The notes below the pieces were generated by a model. That model was not told where the DNA came from and ran no database searches. It saw only the letters and a list, made by a program, of their open reading frames with translations. From the NCBI RefSeq assembly GCF_035917675.1, contig NZ_CP109104.1, forward strand, positions 5,394,001 through 5,458,000: a stretch of 64,000 bases of DNA. Reading direction: 5' to 3'. The position numbers and the translations under genes are program-made. The DNA is from Streptomyces sp. NBC_01775. GTDB taxonomy: Bacteria; Actinomycetota; Actinomycetes; Streptomycetales; Streptomycetaceae. Shown here in pieces: positions 17,790 through 25,172 of the stretch. Position 1 is the first letter of the stretch, and each line of letters opens with the position of its first letter.

Positions 17790-18134
17790 TTACGCACGAG
17801 TCTGATGCGCTGTTGTCGTACTCGGGCGCAGAGGCAGGTAGATGACTGGCCTCGTGGTCCAAGTGACCTGTGTGGTGCGTTGCTTGAGTGTGAGGGTGTG
17901 TGGCCGGCCTTCGGTGAGGAGTTGGGCGGCTTGCTCCTGGTCATGGTCGAGCCATCGTCGGGCTCGGCGGTAGGGCCCCTCGTCCAGTGTCCTCACGATC
18001 ATCATCAGGCTGGTTCGGATCCAGTGCAGGGCCTCGTGAGGGCTGTAGGCGTCGAAGATGCCGAGTCGGCGTTCGTTGATGTAGCACTCGCAGTAGAAGC
18101 CCCGTTGCGGTACGAGGGACCTGGTGGAGGTCAT
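17790..18134 (-). CDS. AICE-encoded 114-aa hypothetical protein, coupled to the HATPase gene
   Basis: The ATG at 18134 overlaps the stop of the upstream gene as ATGA, so translation is coupled. The product (MTSTRSLVPQRGFYCECYIN, then ERRLGIFDAYSPHEALHWIR) is soluble, with a strand-rich N-terminus, a helical middle (LMMIVRTLDEGPYRRARRWL) and a basic C-terminus. No known domain is recognised. Its fixed partnership with a GHKL ATP-binding protein suggests a shared regulatory task. Confidence 0.65.
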   Translation of the reverse strand: MTSTRSLVPQRGFYCECYINERRLGIFDAYSPHEALHWIRTSLMMIVRTLDEGPYRRARRWLDHDQEQAAQLLTEGRPHTLTLKQRTTQVTWTTRPVIYLPLRPSTTTAHQTRA

Positions 18135-18604
18135 GGCGTTCGCCGCTGTGTGGGCAGCGTGCAGTGCCCGGCTGGTGGTGACTGTGGCTCTAGCTCTTCG
18201 GTCTTGTCGTTCATCTCGACGGTGACTGTCCGGCCGTAGTCGTCTCCGCTGACCTTCACCCGGCTGGCCAGAGTCGTCACCAGTCCCAGGCCACGGCCGT
18301 GGATCTCCTCGTCGTTCGGCGTCTCCACGTGTGGCTTCGTCGGGCTTCCGCCGGTGTCGGTCACCGCCAGGACCACCACCCCGGGGGAGCGGTGCAGTGA
18401 GACGTGGAGGGTCCCGTTCGTCGTGCCGCTTGCCGAGTGCAGCAGTGCGTTCGATCCCAGCTCGCTCACGATCAGTGCGGCGTCGTCCGCGTGGGGGCTG
18501 TCGCGCAGCACGTCGCGGGTCCAGCGGCGGACTCGGCTGACCTCTTCGGGGAGTCCTGGACAGGTGAGTTCCCAGATCCGCTCCGTACTCATATACTCGT
18601 GCAT
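18131..18604 (-). CDS. ATP-binding protein, RsbW-like (GHKL) anti-sigma/serine kinase fold
   Basis: 157 aa containing a single HATPase_c domain: N box IVSELGSNALLHSASG (about residue 46), G1 box LAVTDTGGSPTKP and G2 box HGRGLGLVTTLASRV. Such short single-domain GHKL proteins in Streptomyces are relatives of RsbW/SpoIIAB, which phosphorylate anti-anti-sigma factors or sequester sigma factors. No partner STAS or sigma gene is present in the element. GAAGGAA stands before the ATG at 18604. The start region overlaps a sequence like the GntR operator described at 18594-18611. Confidence 0.85.
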   Translation of the reverse strand: MHEYMSTERIWELTCPGLPEEVSRVRRWTRDVLRDSPHADDAALIVSELGSNALLHSASGTTNGTLHVSLHRSPGVVVLAVTDTGGSPTKPHVETPNDEEIHGRGLGLVTTLASRVKVSGDDYGRTVTVEMNDKTEELEPQSPPAGHCTLPTQRRTP

Positions 18605-18611
18605 ACAAGTT
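18594..18611. promoter_or_regulatory. operator-like inverted repeat over the HATPase start
   Basis: tactcgt-gcat-acaagtt resembles the perfect site tactcgt-atag-acgagta at 20029. The left half-site is identical and the right half matches in part. It covers the start codon and ribosome site of the leftward operon and could let the element's GntR regulator repress it. Confidence 0.45.
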
Positions 18612-18649
18612 CCTTCGTGCTGGTGGCCGCTATGGGTAGTGGGTGTGTG

Positions 18650-19084
18650 CTAGACGAGTCGTACGCCGTCGTGGGCACGCACGGCTGGCGGGGATGTCCC
18701 GTCGAGCGCGTCCAGGACGCGGATCGCGTATGCCTCGTCGGCGAGCTGGGTGACCTCTTCGCGGGTGGCCCAGCGAAGGGCGTAGGTCTCATCCCCGGTG
18801 GTCGGGGAGCCGTCGGCCGCTTCGCAGCGGAAGACCATGGAGACGATCAGGCCGGTCATGTTCTTGTAGACGCCGGTCAGGGTCGCGGGGAGAGCGATCT
18901 TGTATCCGGTCTCTTCGAGTACTTCGCGTTGGAGCGCGTCCGGCAGCGTCTCGCCGGGCTCGACGACGCCGCCGGGCGGCTCCCACTGGCCGTTGTCGCG
19001 GCGCTGGATGAGCAGCGCTCGGCCCGCGTCGTCAACGATGACCCCTGCGACGCTCACGGAGTGGGGGCGCTCTACGGTGCTCAC
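18650..19084 (-). CDS. pif: Nudix hydrolase, probable Pif-type immunity factor
   Basis: 144 aa from GTG at 19084, which has GAGGGGACCGAGGAAC upstream. The full Nudix box G-x5-E-x7-R-E-x-x-E-E-x-G is seen in GGVVEPGETLPDALQREVLE followed by ETG. In pSAM2 the pif gene, next to korSA, encodes a Nudix-motif protein that blocks redundant transfer between cells carrying the element. Gene position and fold match here, so the same role is inferred. A general nucleotide-hydrolase role cannot be excluded. It is divergent from the GntR regulator gene, 87 bases away. Confidence 0.75.
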   Translation of the reverse strand: MSTVERPHSVSVAGVIVDDAGRALLIQRRDNGQWEPPGGVVEPGETLPDALQREVLEETGYKIALPATLTGVYKNMTGLIVSMVFRCEAADGSPTTGDETYALRWATREEVTQLADEAYAIRVLDALDGTSPPAVRAHDGVRLV

Positions 19085-19171
19085 GTTCCTCGGTCCCCTC
19101 AGATGGCTAGGCTTCTCCACCGTAGCAACGGCACTCAGCATCTCGTCTAGATATCCAAAGGAGTACCCGCT

Positions 19172-19960
19172 ATGGCAGCACTCCCGTCCGGCATCCTCGG
19201 TGCGCTCGACCCGACCAGCGACCGCGCGGTCTTCCGCCAGATCGCCGACCAGATCCGCGAGGCCATCGACCGGGGCCGCTTCAAGGAGGGCTCCAAGCTG
19301 CCCTCTGAGTCTGAGCTGGTTGAGCACTTCGGGGTATCCCGGATGACCGTCCGCAACGCCCTGTCCATCCTCCAGAGTGAAGGGCTGGCCTCCTCCGAGC
19401 ATGGCAGGGGTGTCTTCGTGCGGCCTCGGCCTCCTGTGCGGCGGCTGGCCTCCGACCGGTTCGCGCGGCGCCACCGCGATCAGGGAAAGTCGGCCTTCAC
19501 GGTCGAGGCGGAAGCCGCGGGAAGCAAACCCGAGGTGGACAGCCTGGAGGTCAGGGAAGAGAAGCCCGCACCTGACATCTCCGCACGGCTCGGCTCGCCA
19601 CGTAAGGTCCTGGCTCGTCGGCGCCGGTATCTGCTGGATGGTCGCCCGGTCGAGTCTGCTGTGTCGTATCTGCCTCTGGACCTGGCGCGCGGTACCCAGA
19701 TCGCCGAACCGAACCCGGGGCCTGGTGGCATCTACGCCCGTCTGGAGGAGCTGGGTCACCGGCTCGACCACTTCGACGAAGAGGTACGCGCCCGGATGCC
19801 CTCGCCGACCGAGGTCAAGTCGCTGCGGCTCTCCTCCGGTGTCCCCGTCATCAGCCTCATCCGGACCGCCTACGACACTGAGGGGCGCGCCGTGGAGGTC
19901 TGTGACACCGTCATGGCCGCTGACGCCTACGTACTGGCCTACCAACTCCCCGCCAACTGA
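19172..19960 (+). CDS. korSA: GntR/HutC-family repressor, KorSA-like
   Basis: 262 aa. The N-terminal winged helix (residues about 20-85) has the GntR pattern FRQIADQIREAIDRGRFKEG, LPSESELVEHFGVSRMTVRN and GLASSEHGRGVFV. The C-terminal UTRA-type effector domain includes YLLDGRPVESAVSYLPLDLA and a terminal strand AVEVCDTVMAADAYVLAYQL. In pSAM2, KorSA keeps the element silent by repressing pra and itself. Two operator-like palindromes lie just downstream, before the next gene, in keeping with that role. The effector is unknown. Confidence 0.85.
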   Translation: MAALPSGILGALDPTSDRAVFRQIADQIREAIDRGRFKEGSKLPSESELVEHFGVSRMTVRNALSILQSEGLASSEHGRGVFVRPRPPVRRLASDRFARRHRDQGKSAFTVEAEAAGSKPEVDSLEVREEKPAPDISARLGSPRKVLARRRRYLLDGRPVESAVSYLPLDLARGTQIAEPNPGPGGIYARLEELGHRLDHFDEEVRARMPSPTEVKSLRLSSGVPVISLIRTAYDTEGRAVEVCDTVMAADAYVLAYQLPAN

Positions 19961-20028
19961 GAGCCCTTGCGGCTCTCGTTGTGGCGGTGCGGGGTCGTTC
20001 TTTGTGGACTCGTACACACCAAGAGGCA

Positions 20029-20046
20029 TACTCGTATAGACGAGTA
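20029..20046. promoter_or_regulatory. putative KorSA operator 1
   Basis: tactcgt-atag-acgagta is a perfect 7-bp inverted repeat with a 4-base spacer, 119 bases upstream of the SCO3933-family gene start. Confidence 0.65.
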
Positions 20047-20108
20047 GCCGTGAGGTGTGGCAGAGTATCCGCATCCCCAAAGAAGCAAGCCGGGGCAGTT
20101 CATCGCAG

Positions 20109-20126
20109 TTCTTGTATAGATGAGTA
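20109..20126. promoter_or_regulatory. putative KorSA operator 2
   Basis: ttcttgt-atag-atgagta repeats operator 1 with the same ATAG centre and three changed bases, exactly 80 bp further on. The ribosome site and TTG start of the next gene follow within 55 bases. Confidence 0.6.
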
Positions 20127-20164
20127 GCTGAGATGGTTCCGGCGTACGAACAAGGAGAACGACC

Positions 20165-20515
20165 TTGCGCACCATTCGAGTTGAGACCTCCACCGCCACT
20201 GTCTTGTTGACCGAGGCGCCTGAGCCGAAGGTTCGGGACCGTCAGACCGGTGAGATCGCCAAGGATGCGACCAGCGGTGAGACGTTGATGAAGGTCGGCG
20301 TGGTCTACATCGATGAGGGTGAGTCCTCGCTGATCCACGTCACCGTTCCGGAGAGCGGCGTGACGGAGGGCCTGGCGCTTGGGTCGGCGGTTTCGTTGCC
20401 GGGGTTGGTGGCGCGGCCGTGGGATTCGGTGTTGGGCGGGCAGCAGCGGCACGGCATCGCCTACCGCGCCGCCGCCGTCGCGCCGGGCGCCCTTCCGACG
20501 GGCGGGCAGGGCTGA
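20165..20515 (+). CDS. SCO3933-family regulatory protein (Pra position)
   Basis: 116 aa starting with TTG at 20165; AAGGAG lies 8 bases upstream and no ATG fits. The sequence MRTIRVETSTATVLLTEAPE with VRDRQTGEIAKDATSGETLM is the conserved beginning of SCO3933-type AICE proteins, mostly beta-strand and without a clear DNA-binding motif. It sits between the repressor gene and the translocase gene, behind two operator-like sites. This is where pSAM2 carries its replication activator pra, so a similar switch function is inferred, not shown. The next ATG follows the stop after 2 bases. Confidence 0.75.
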   Translation: MRTIRVETSTATVLLTEAPEPKVRDRQTGEIAKDATSGETLMKVGVVYIDEGESSLIHVTVPESGVTEGLALGSAVSLPGLVARPWDSVLGGQQRHGIAYRAAAVAPGALPTGGQG

Positions 20516-20517
20516 TC

Positions 20518-21861
20518 ATGCCCGACCTGATGACCCTGATGGAGGTGGGCGGTCCGGTTGCCGCACTGGGTGGCGGGGCCGCCTACCTCCGGGCCAAGCA
20601 CCCCGCCGCGTACTGGTCCACGGTCGGCATGCCGGCCTCGGCCGCCCGCTTGCTGGGTTCGTACGGGTCGGTCATGGACTCGTGCGGGCTGACCGTCCCG
20701 CCGTCCCGGCTGCGGGCCTTGGCCGTGCACGCGACCACCCGGCGTGAAGTGCGGCCGGTGCCTCCGCGTCGTGGCCTGCTGCGGCCGACCTCGACCGGGA
20801 TGCGGATACGGCTGTGGCTGGCTCCGGGGCAGGAACCCGCTGACATAGCGGCGTCCGCTGAACGTCTGCGGCATGCCTGGGGCGTTCACGGTGTCTACGT
20901 CGAGCCGGTGAAACCTGGTGTGGTCGAGGTGCGGCTTGTGGGCTTCGATGTGCTGCGGCGGGTCCGGATGCCGCGCAAGGCGGGTGGTGGGTTTCTGCGG
21001 GTGCCGGTGGCGCTGCGGGAGGACGCGACCGCGTTCATACGTGACTACCGGGCCATACCGCATGAGCTGGTGCTTGGTGCCACGTTGTCGGGCAAGTCGA
21101 TGTACCTGCGGCACCTGATCACCGGGCTTGCGGGACAGCCGGTCGCACTGGCGGGTATCGACTGCAAGCGCGGGGTGGAGCTGGCCCCGTTCGCTTCTCG
21201 GCTGTCGGCGCTGGCGACTGATCCGGGGCAGGCGGCTGAGCTGCTGCCCGCACTGGTCCAGGAGATGGAGGACCGCTACGACCTCATCCGCGCCCGTCAG
21301 GGCATCGCCCCCACCACACCGGATGAAGAGATCACCTCCGACGTAGGGGGCCTGCCCGAGAGCGAACGCCCGGTACCGATCGTGCTGTTCGTCGACGAGG
21401 TGGCCGAACTCTTCCTCGTCGCCTCCCGTAAGGACGAGGAGCGGCGGGATGAGATGGTCACCCAGCTCATCCGTCTCGCCCAGCTCGGCCGCGCCGCCGG
21501 AATCTACCTGGAGGTGTGCGGACAGCGGTTCGGGGCCGAGCTGGGCAAAGGCGCCACCATGCTGCGGGCCCAGCTCTCCGGCCGCGTCTGCCACCGCGTC
21601 AACGACGAAGCCTCGGCCAAGATGGCGCTCGGCGACATCGCCCCCGAAGCGGTCGGGGCCGCCTGCAGCATCGCCCCGGAACGGCCCGGCCTCGCGGTCG
21701 TCGGGGATACCTCCGGCGGCTGGTCCCGCATCCGCACCCCGTACCTCTCCCTGGCTGACGCTGCCGCGCGTTGCGCCGAGTCCGCGCACCTGGTGCCCGA
21801 GCTGCCCGCGCTCAAGCCCTTCCGGCCCACCGTTCCGGCTCCCCGGCCTCTGACCGGCTGA
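20518..21861 (+). CDS. traSA: FtsK/SpoIIIE-like DNA translocase for conjugation (TraB/TraSA type)
   Basis: 447 aa from ATG at 20518, coupled to the preceding gene (2-base gap). Walker A is in VLGATLSGKSMYLRHL (about residue 185) and Walker B in PIVLFVDEVAELF (about 290). A later glutamine-containing motif, LEVCGQRFGAELGKG, is typical of FtsK translocases. The N-terminus has a weakly hydrophobic segment (VGGPVAALGGGAAYL). In AICEs a single hexameric protein of this family moves double-stranded DNA from donor to recipient mycelium. Confidence 0.88.
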   Translation: MPDLMTLMEVGGPVAALGGGAAYLRAKHPAAYWSTVGMPASAARLLGSYGSVMDSCGLTVPPSRLRALAVHATTRREVRPVPPRRGLLRPTSTGMRIRLWLAPGQEPADIAASAERLRHAWGVHGVYVEPVKPGVVEVRLVGFDVLRRVRMPRKAGGGFLRVPVALREDATAFIRDYRAIPHELVLGATLSGKSMYLRHLITGLAGQPVALAGIDCKRGVELAPFASRLSALATDPGQAAELLPALVQEMEDRYDLIRARQGIAPTTPDEEITSDVGGLPESERPVPIVLFVDEVAELFLVASRKDEERRDEMVTQLIRLAQLGRAAGIYLEVCGQRFGAELGKGATMLRAQLSGRVCHRVNDEASAKMALGDIAPEAVGAACSIAPERPGLAVVGDTSGGWSRIRTPYLSLADAAARCAESAHLVPELPALKPFRPTVPAPRPLTG

Positions 21862-21945
21862 CTCTCACTCTCCGATTCGGCCGGCGCGTCCGCCTCGCGC
21901 CACCTCCCTACCCCTGCCATGCCAAATCCCGGAAGGAGACAGCCC

Positions 21946-22584
21946 GTGCGCGCCTACCTGGCCCGTGTCGATGCCGTGCTCGTCCAAGCGGTCATCGCTG
22001 CCGCGCTGTCCTTCGCGCACCTGCACGACCTGGCCTCGGCCGCCGGACAAGACGGCTGGAAAGCCTGGGCCTACCCGGTCTCCGTCGATCTGCTGCTGGT
22101 GGCGGCCTGGCGTCGCTTGCGGACCGGCCGGGACAAGGCGGCGGGCTGGTGCTGGTTCCTCGTCGCCCTGACCGCTTCCCTCGGTGCCAACATCGCCACC
22201 GCCGGGCTCCTCGACCTGGACGACGTTCCCGACTGGCTGCGCATCCTTGTCGCCGGATGGCCCGCCCTCGCCTTCCTCGGCGGAACCCTCCTCGCACACG
22301 GAAGCGGGGAGCCCTCGTCACCGGCTGTCCCCGATGGCGCGGAGCCCGTGCCCTTCGTCGAGCATTCAGCGCCGGAGCCGGAGCCCGCACAGGCAATGCC
22401 TTTGGCCCCTGAACTGCCGCTCTCGGACGCTCCTCCCATACCGGCCGCCCTGGTCGAGCACGCCCGCAAGATCGCCGACGCACACCAGGCCCGCACCGGC
22501 GCCCCCATCGACACCGCCACTCTCCGTGCCCGCCTCGGCGTCCCCGCACCCCTCGCCGAGCAGATCGCCGCTCAACTCACCTGA
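21946..22584 (+). CDS. DUF2637-type membrane protein, probable spread protein
   Basis: 212 aa from GTG at 21946 with GGAAGGAGA upstream; the ATG at 21919 lies before that site and is unlikely. Four membrane segments lie in the first 120 residues (AVIAAALSFAHL, WAYPVSVDLLLVAAW, WFLVALTASLGANIATAG, ILVAGWPALAFLGGTLLA). A Pro/Glu-rich linker and a small C-terminal helical domain (ARKIADAHQARTGAPIDTAT) with an HTH look follow. DUF2637 proteins occupy the spd region of many AICEs, where they help spread the element within the mycelium. Confidence 0.75.
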   Translation: MRAYLARVDAVLVQAVIAAALSFAHLHDLASAAGQDGWKAWAYPVSVDLLLVAAWRRLRTGRDKAAGWCWFLVALTASLGANIATAGLLDLDDVPDWLRILVAGWPALAFLGGTLLAHGSGEPSSPAVPDGAEPVPFVEHSAPEPEPAQAMPLAPELPLSDAPPIPAALVEHARKIADAHQARTGAPIDTATLRARLGVPAPLAEQIAAQLT

Positions 22585-22603
22585 CCGAACTGGAGGACCC
22601 GCC

Positions 22604-22789
22604 ATGGCTGGACGTATGCCGGACGGCTTCGACTACCTCGACGCGGCCTATGAGATGGCCGCCACCGGCCGCCCCACCCTGGCCCGGCTGCTCGCCGAAG
22701 AAGCCGCCGCACTCACCACCGACCCCGACGAAGCCGCCCACATCCTGCGCGACTTCCCCGACAACTCCCTGCGACTGAAGGACTGCTGA
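22604..22789 (+). CDS. 61-aa AICE protein
   Basis: Acidic, helical small protein (MAGRMPDGFDYLDAAYEMAA, then TGRPTLARLLAEEAAALTTD). TGGAGGACCC stands before the ATG. The stop TGA shares its A with the next ATG (TGATG), so translation is coupled. Similar small genes stand before 'mobile element transfer protein' genes in Streptomyces elements; no function is known. Confidence 0.7.
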   Translation: MAGRMPDGFDYLDAAYEMAATGRPTLARLLAEEAAALTTDPDEAAHILRDFPDNSLRLKDC

Positions 22790-22980
22790 TGCCACTCAAC
22801 CGCCGCTTCCGCGCCGTGACCCGCATCGGCCCCGTGCAGGTCGGAACCGCCCACGACGGCCGGGGACGTGAGAAGCACACCGCCGCTTGCACGGCCCCGC
22901 GCTGCGGCTTCTCCGCCGACTACGACTCACGCGCCGCCGCCGAACTGGCCGCCCGTACCCACCGTTGCCCCGCCCGCTGA
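22789..22980 (+). CDS. mobile element transfer protein (small, zinc-finger-like)
   Basis: 63 aa: MPLNRRFRAVTRIGPVQVGT, then AACTAPRCGFSADYDSRAAA and THRCPAR. The C-x4-C...H-x-C arrangement suggests a single metal site. Proteins of this kind are annotated as mobile element transfer proteins in many AICEs and lie in the spread operon. The start overlaps the previous stop. Confidence 0.75.
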   Translation: MPLNRRFRAVTRIGPVQVGTAHDGRGREKHTAACTAPRCGFSADYDSRAAAELAARTHRCPAR

Positions 22981-22993
22981 AAGGAGTTCCTAC

Positions 22994-23188
22994 GTGTCCG
23001 TGAACCTGCCCCTGGTCGTCGTCCTGGGCCTGCTCGTGTGGGGCGCTGTGAAGTTCCTCGGCGTCCGCGTCTGGCTCGTCGTCGTGATCGCCCTGTTCGG
23101 CTTCTACCTCGCCGACACCTTCCTTGCCCCCGCCATCGACAACGGCACCCGCAACGGAGTCGAAACCGTCAACGGCACCCACGACTGA
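22994..23188 (+). CDS. small membrane protein of the spread operon
   Basis: 64 aa from GTG at 22994, set by AAGGAG 7 bases upstream. Two adjacent hydrophobic segments (LPLVVVLGLLVWGAVKFLGV and WLVVVIALFGFYLADTFL) make a helical hairpin; the tail is polar. Matches the small Spd-type membrane proteins of pSAM2 and SLP1 by position and form. Confidence 0.75.
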   Translation: MSVNLPLVVVLGLLVWGAVKFLGVRVWLVVVIALFGFYLADTFLAPAIDNGTRNGVETVNGTHD

Positions 23189-23202
23189 AAGGAGACCCCG
23201 CC

Positions 23203-23514
23203 ATGCTCTTCCGCCCCCAACTCCCGCCCAGCCCCACCGCAACACACCACCCGGCCGTGACGACGCAGCACGCACACCAGATGGCATGCGCCTGCCAGCA
23301 CGCCCAGCCGGCCCCGCCCATGGCCCCTGCACGTCGCGCGCTGCCTTCGATCAGCACGGGAGCGGTGGCCGTGGTCCTGGTGGGCGGCGTCGTCCTGACC
23401 GTGTTGCTGACCGCTGTCGCCGTCTCGGCCATCTCCGTTGCCGTGGTCGCCGTCGTCCTGCGCTCGCTCCTCGGCTCCGGCGGCTCCACCAACTTCCGGC
23501 ACCGCCGCCGCTGA
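23203..23514 (+). CDS. SpdD-like membrane protein
   Basis: 103 aa with AAAGGAGA before the ATG. The His/Pro/Ala-rich N-terminus (residues 1-45, with a CAC motif) is followed by one long hydrophobic stretch VAVVLVGGVVLTVLLTAVAV continuing to VVLRSL, then a basic tail ending RHRRR. This is the usual build of SpdD proteins, which lie just before the replication initiator in pSAM2-like elements. Confidence 0.75.
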   Translation: MLFRPQLPPSPTATHHPAVTTQHAHQMACACQHAQPAPPMAPARRALPSISTGAVAVVLVGGVVLTVLLTAVAVSAISVAVVAVVLRSLLGSGGSTNFRHRRR

Positions 23515-23605
23515 GCGGCTACCGGGGCGGTCTCGATACCGCCAAGCATCCACCGCCCCGGCAGCCCAACCCCCTCCCGACCGAAGCCTGAGAAGGAGAA
23601 GCACC

Positions 23606-25000
23606 ATCATCACCCGCACCACCCCCGCTCCGCTCACAGAGCTGGGAAACCTCGCCGCGACCGGGACCCTGCCCGGTATCCTCCGCCAGCTCTCCGGCCT
23701 GGGCGGCTGCACTCACCCCGTCCGCCTGGCCGGACAACGGACCGAACACCGCGTAGACACCGCAACCGGCGAAATCGGCCCGGCCCTGCGCCGTCTCGAC
23801 TCCAACGACCTGCCTGCCGGTGACCTCCTGGTCCGCTGCGGCAACCGCCGCACCACCCGCTGCCCGGCCTGCGCCGAGACCTACCGCCGCGACACCTTTC
23901 ACCTCATCACCGCCGGACTACGCGGCGGCAAAGGCACCCCGGAAGCGGTCACCACCCACCCCCGGGTCTTCGCGACGTTCACCGCTCCGAGCTTCGGCCC
24001 GGTCCACAACCGCCCCGGCACCCGCCCCTGCCGCTGCGGACGCCACCACCCCCCCGACGAACCCGCCCTCGGCACTCCGCTCAACCCCGGCCGCTACGAC
24101 TACGAAACCGCGGTGCTCTGGAACGCCCACGCGGGCATGCTCTGGCGCCGCTTCACCATCCACCTCCGCCGCGAAATCGCCCACCGCGCGGGCCTGACCC
24201 AGCGGGAGCTCCCGGAGCGTGCCCGCGTCTCGTTCGCCAAGGTCGCCGAGTACCAGAAGCGCGGCGCCGTCCACTTCCACGCCGTCATCCGCCTCGACGG
24301 CCCCGCAGGCGGCCAGTCCCGGCCCCCGCACTGGGCCTCCGCCGAGCTGCTGACCGACGCCATCCGCGCCGCCGCATCCCGCGCGGTCGTGCCCGGCCCG
24401 GTCCTCGACGGCCGAACGCACACCTTCGCCTTCGGCCGCCAGCTCGACATCCGCACCATCCACGGCCCCGACCTCAACGGCGCCCAAGCCCTCACCGACC
24501 GCGCGGTCGCCGCCTACATCGCCAAGTACGCCACCAAAGGCGCCGAGACAGCCACCGGCACCCTCGACCGCCGTCTGCGCTTCATCGCCGAGCTGGCGGG
24601 CATGGACCTGCCCGCGCACGCCGAACGCCTCATCCGCACCGCCTGGGCCCTCGGCGCGCGCAAAGACCTCGCCCATCTCCGACTGCGCGCCTGGGCACAC
24701 ATGCTCGGCTTCCGGGGCCACTTCTCCACCAAAACCCGCCGCTACTCCACCACCCTCGGCGCCCTCCGCACCGCCCGCGCCGAATGGCAACGGCTCCAAG
24801 TCGCCATCCAACGCGGCGACGATCCCCACCCTGTGGACGCCGACGACGTCGACGAGACAACTCTCGTCCTCGCTCACTGGACCTACGCCGGAAGCGGCCT
24901 CACCCCCACCGAGCAATGGCTATCCGCCTCCCTCTCCGACACCTCAACCACCCCAACCAGCCCCACCACAGCCCCGGAAGGAGCGACCACCCATGGCTGA
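23606..25000 (+). CDS. repSA: replication initiator protein, RepSA-like, with apparent ATC start
   Basis: 464 aa. Zinc-binding and rolling-circle initiator features are seen: RCGNRRTTRCPACAETYRRD, RPCRCGRHH and EYQKRGAVHFHAVIRLD, which holds the metal-binding H-x-H core (HFHAV) of HUH-type Rep proteins. AVAAYIAKYATKGAE follows, with the catalytic Tyr and Lys. The family N-terminus reads ITRTTPAPLTELGNLAATGT, and AGAAGGAGAA lies 5 bases before the codons ATC-ATC. No ATG, GTG or TTG fits in frame after the preceding stop, so ATC at 23606 must start the protein, or an ATG has been lost. The 3' end overlaps xis by 8 bases. Confidence 0.82.
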   Translation: MITRTTPAPLTELGNLAATGTLPGILRQLSGLGGCTHPVRLAGQRTEHRVDTATGEIGPALRRLDSNDLPAGDLLVRCGNRRTTRCPACAETYRRDTFHLITAGLRGGKGTPEAVTTHPRVFATFTAPSFGPVHNRPGTRPCRCGRHHPPDEPALGTPLNPGRYDYETAVLWNAHAGMLWRRFTIHLRREIAHRAGLTQRELPERARVSFAKVAEYQKRGAVHFHAVIRLDGPAGGQSRPPHWASAELLTDAIRAAASRAVVPGPVLDGRTHTFAFGRQLDIRTIHGPDLNGAQALTDRAVAAYIAKYATKGAETATGTLDRRLRFIAELAGMDLPAHAERLIRTAWALGARKDLAHLRLRAWAHMLGFRGHFSTKTRRYSTTLGALRTARAEWQRLQVAIQRGDDPHPVDADDVDETTLVLAHWTYAGSGLTPTEQWLSASLSDTSTTPTSPTTAPEGATTHG

Positions 25001-25172
25001 CGAACTGCTCACCGTCACGGACGTGATGGCGCGGCTCAAGCTCGGCCGCTCCACCGTCTACGACCTCATCCGCTCCCACCGCTTGCCCTCGATCACCATC
25101 GGGCGGTCGCGGCGCATCCCTGCGGCGGCCGTAGGGGACTTCATCCGCAACCAGCTTGCAGAGGCGGCGTGA
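24993..25172 (+). CDS. xis: excisionase (MerR-type winged helix)
   Basis: 59 aa: MADELLTVTDVMARLKLGRS, then TVYDLIRSHRLPSITIGRSR and RIPAAAVGDFIRNQ. This is the standard excisionase/helix-turn-helix 17 domain that recognises DNA near att and directs integrase to excision. GGAAGGAGC precedes the ATG. The gene overlaps the end of repSA and its stop shares a base with the integrase ATG (TGATG). In pSAM2 rep, xis and int form one operon, as they seem to here. Confidence 0.9.
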   Translation: MADELLTVTDVMARLKLGRSTVYDLIRSHRLPSITIGRSRRIPAAAVGDFIRNQLAEAA

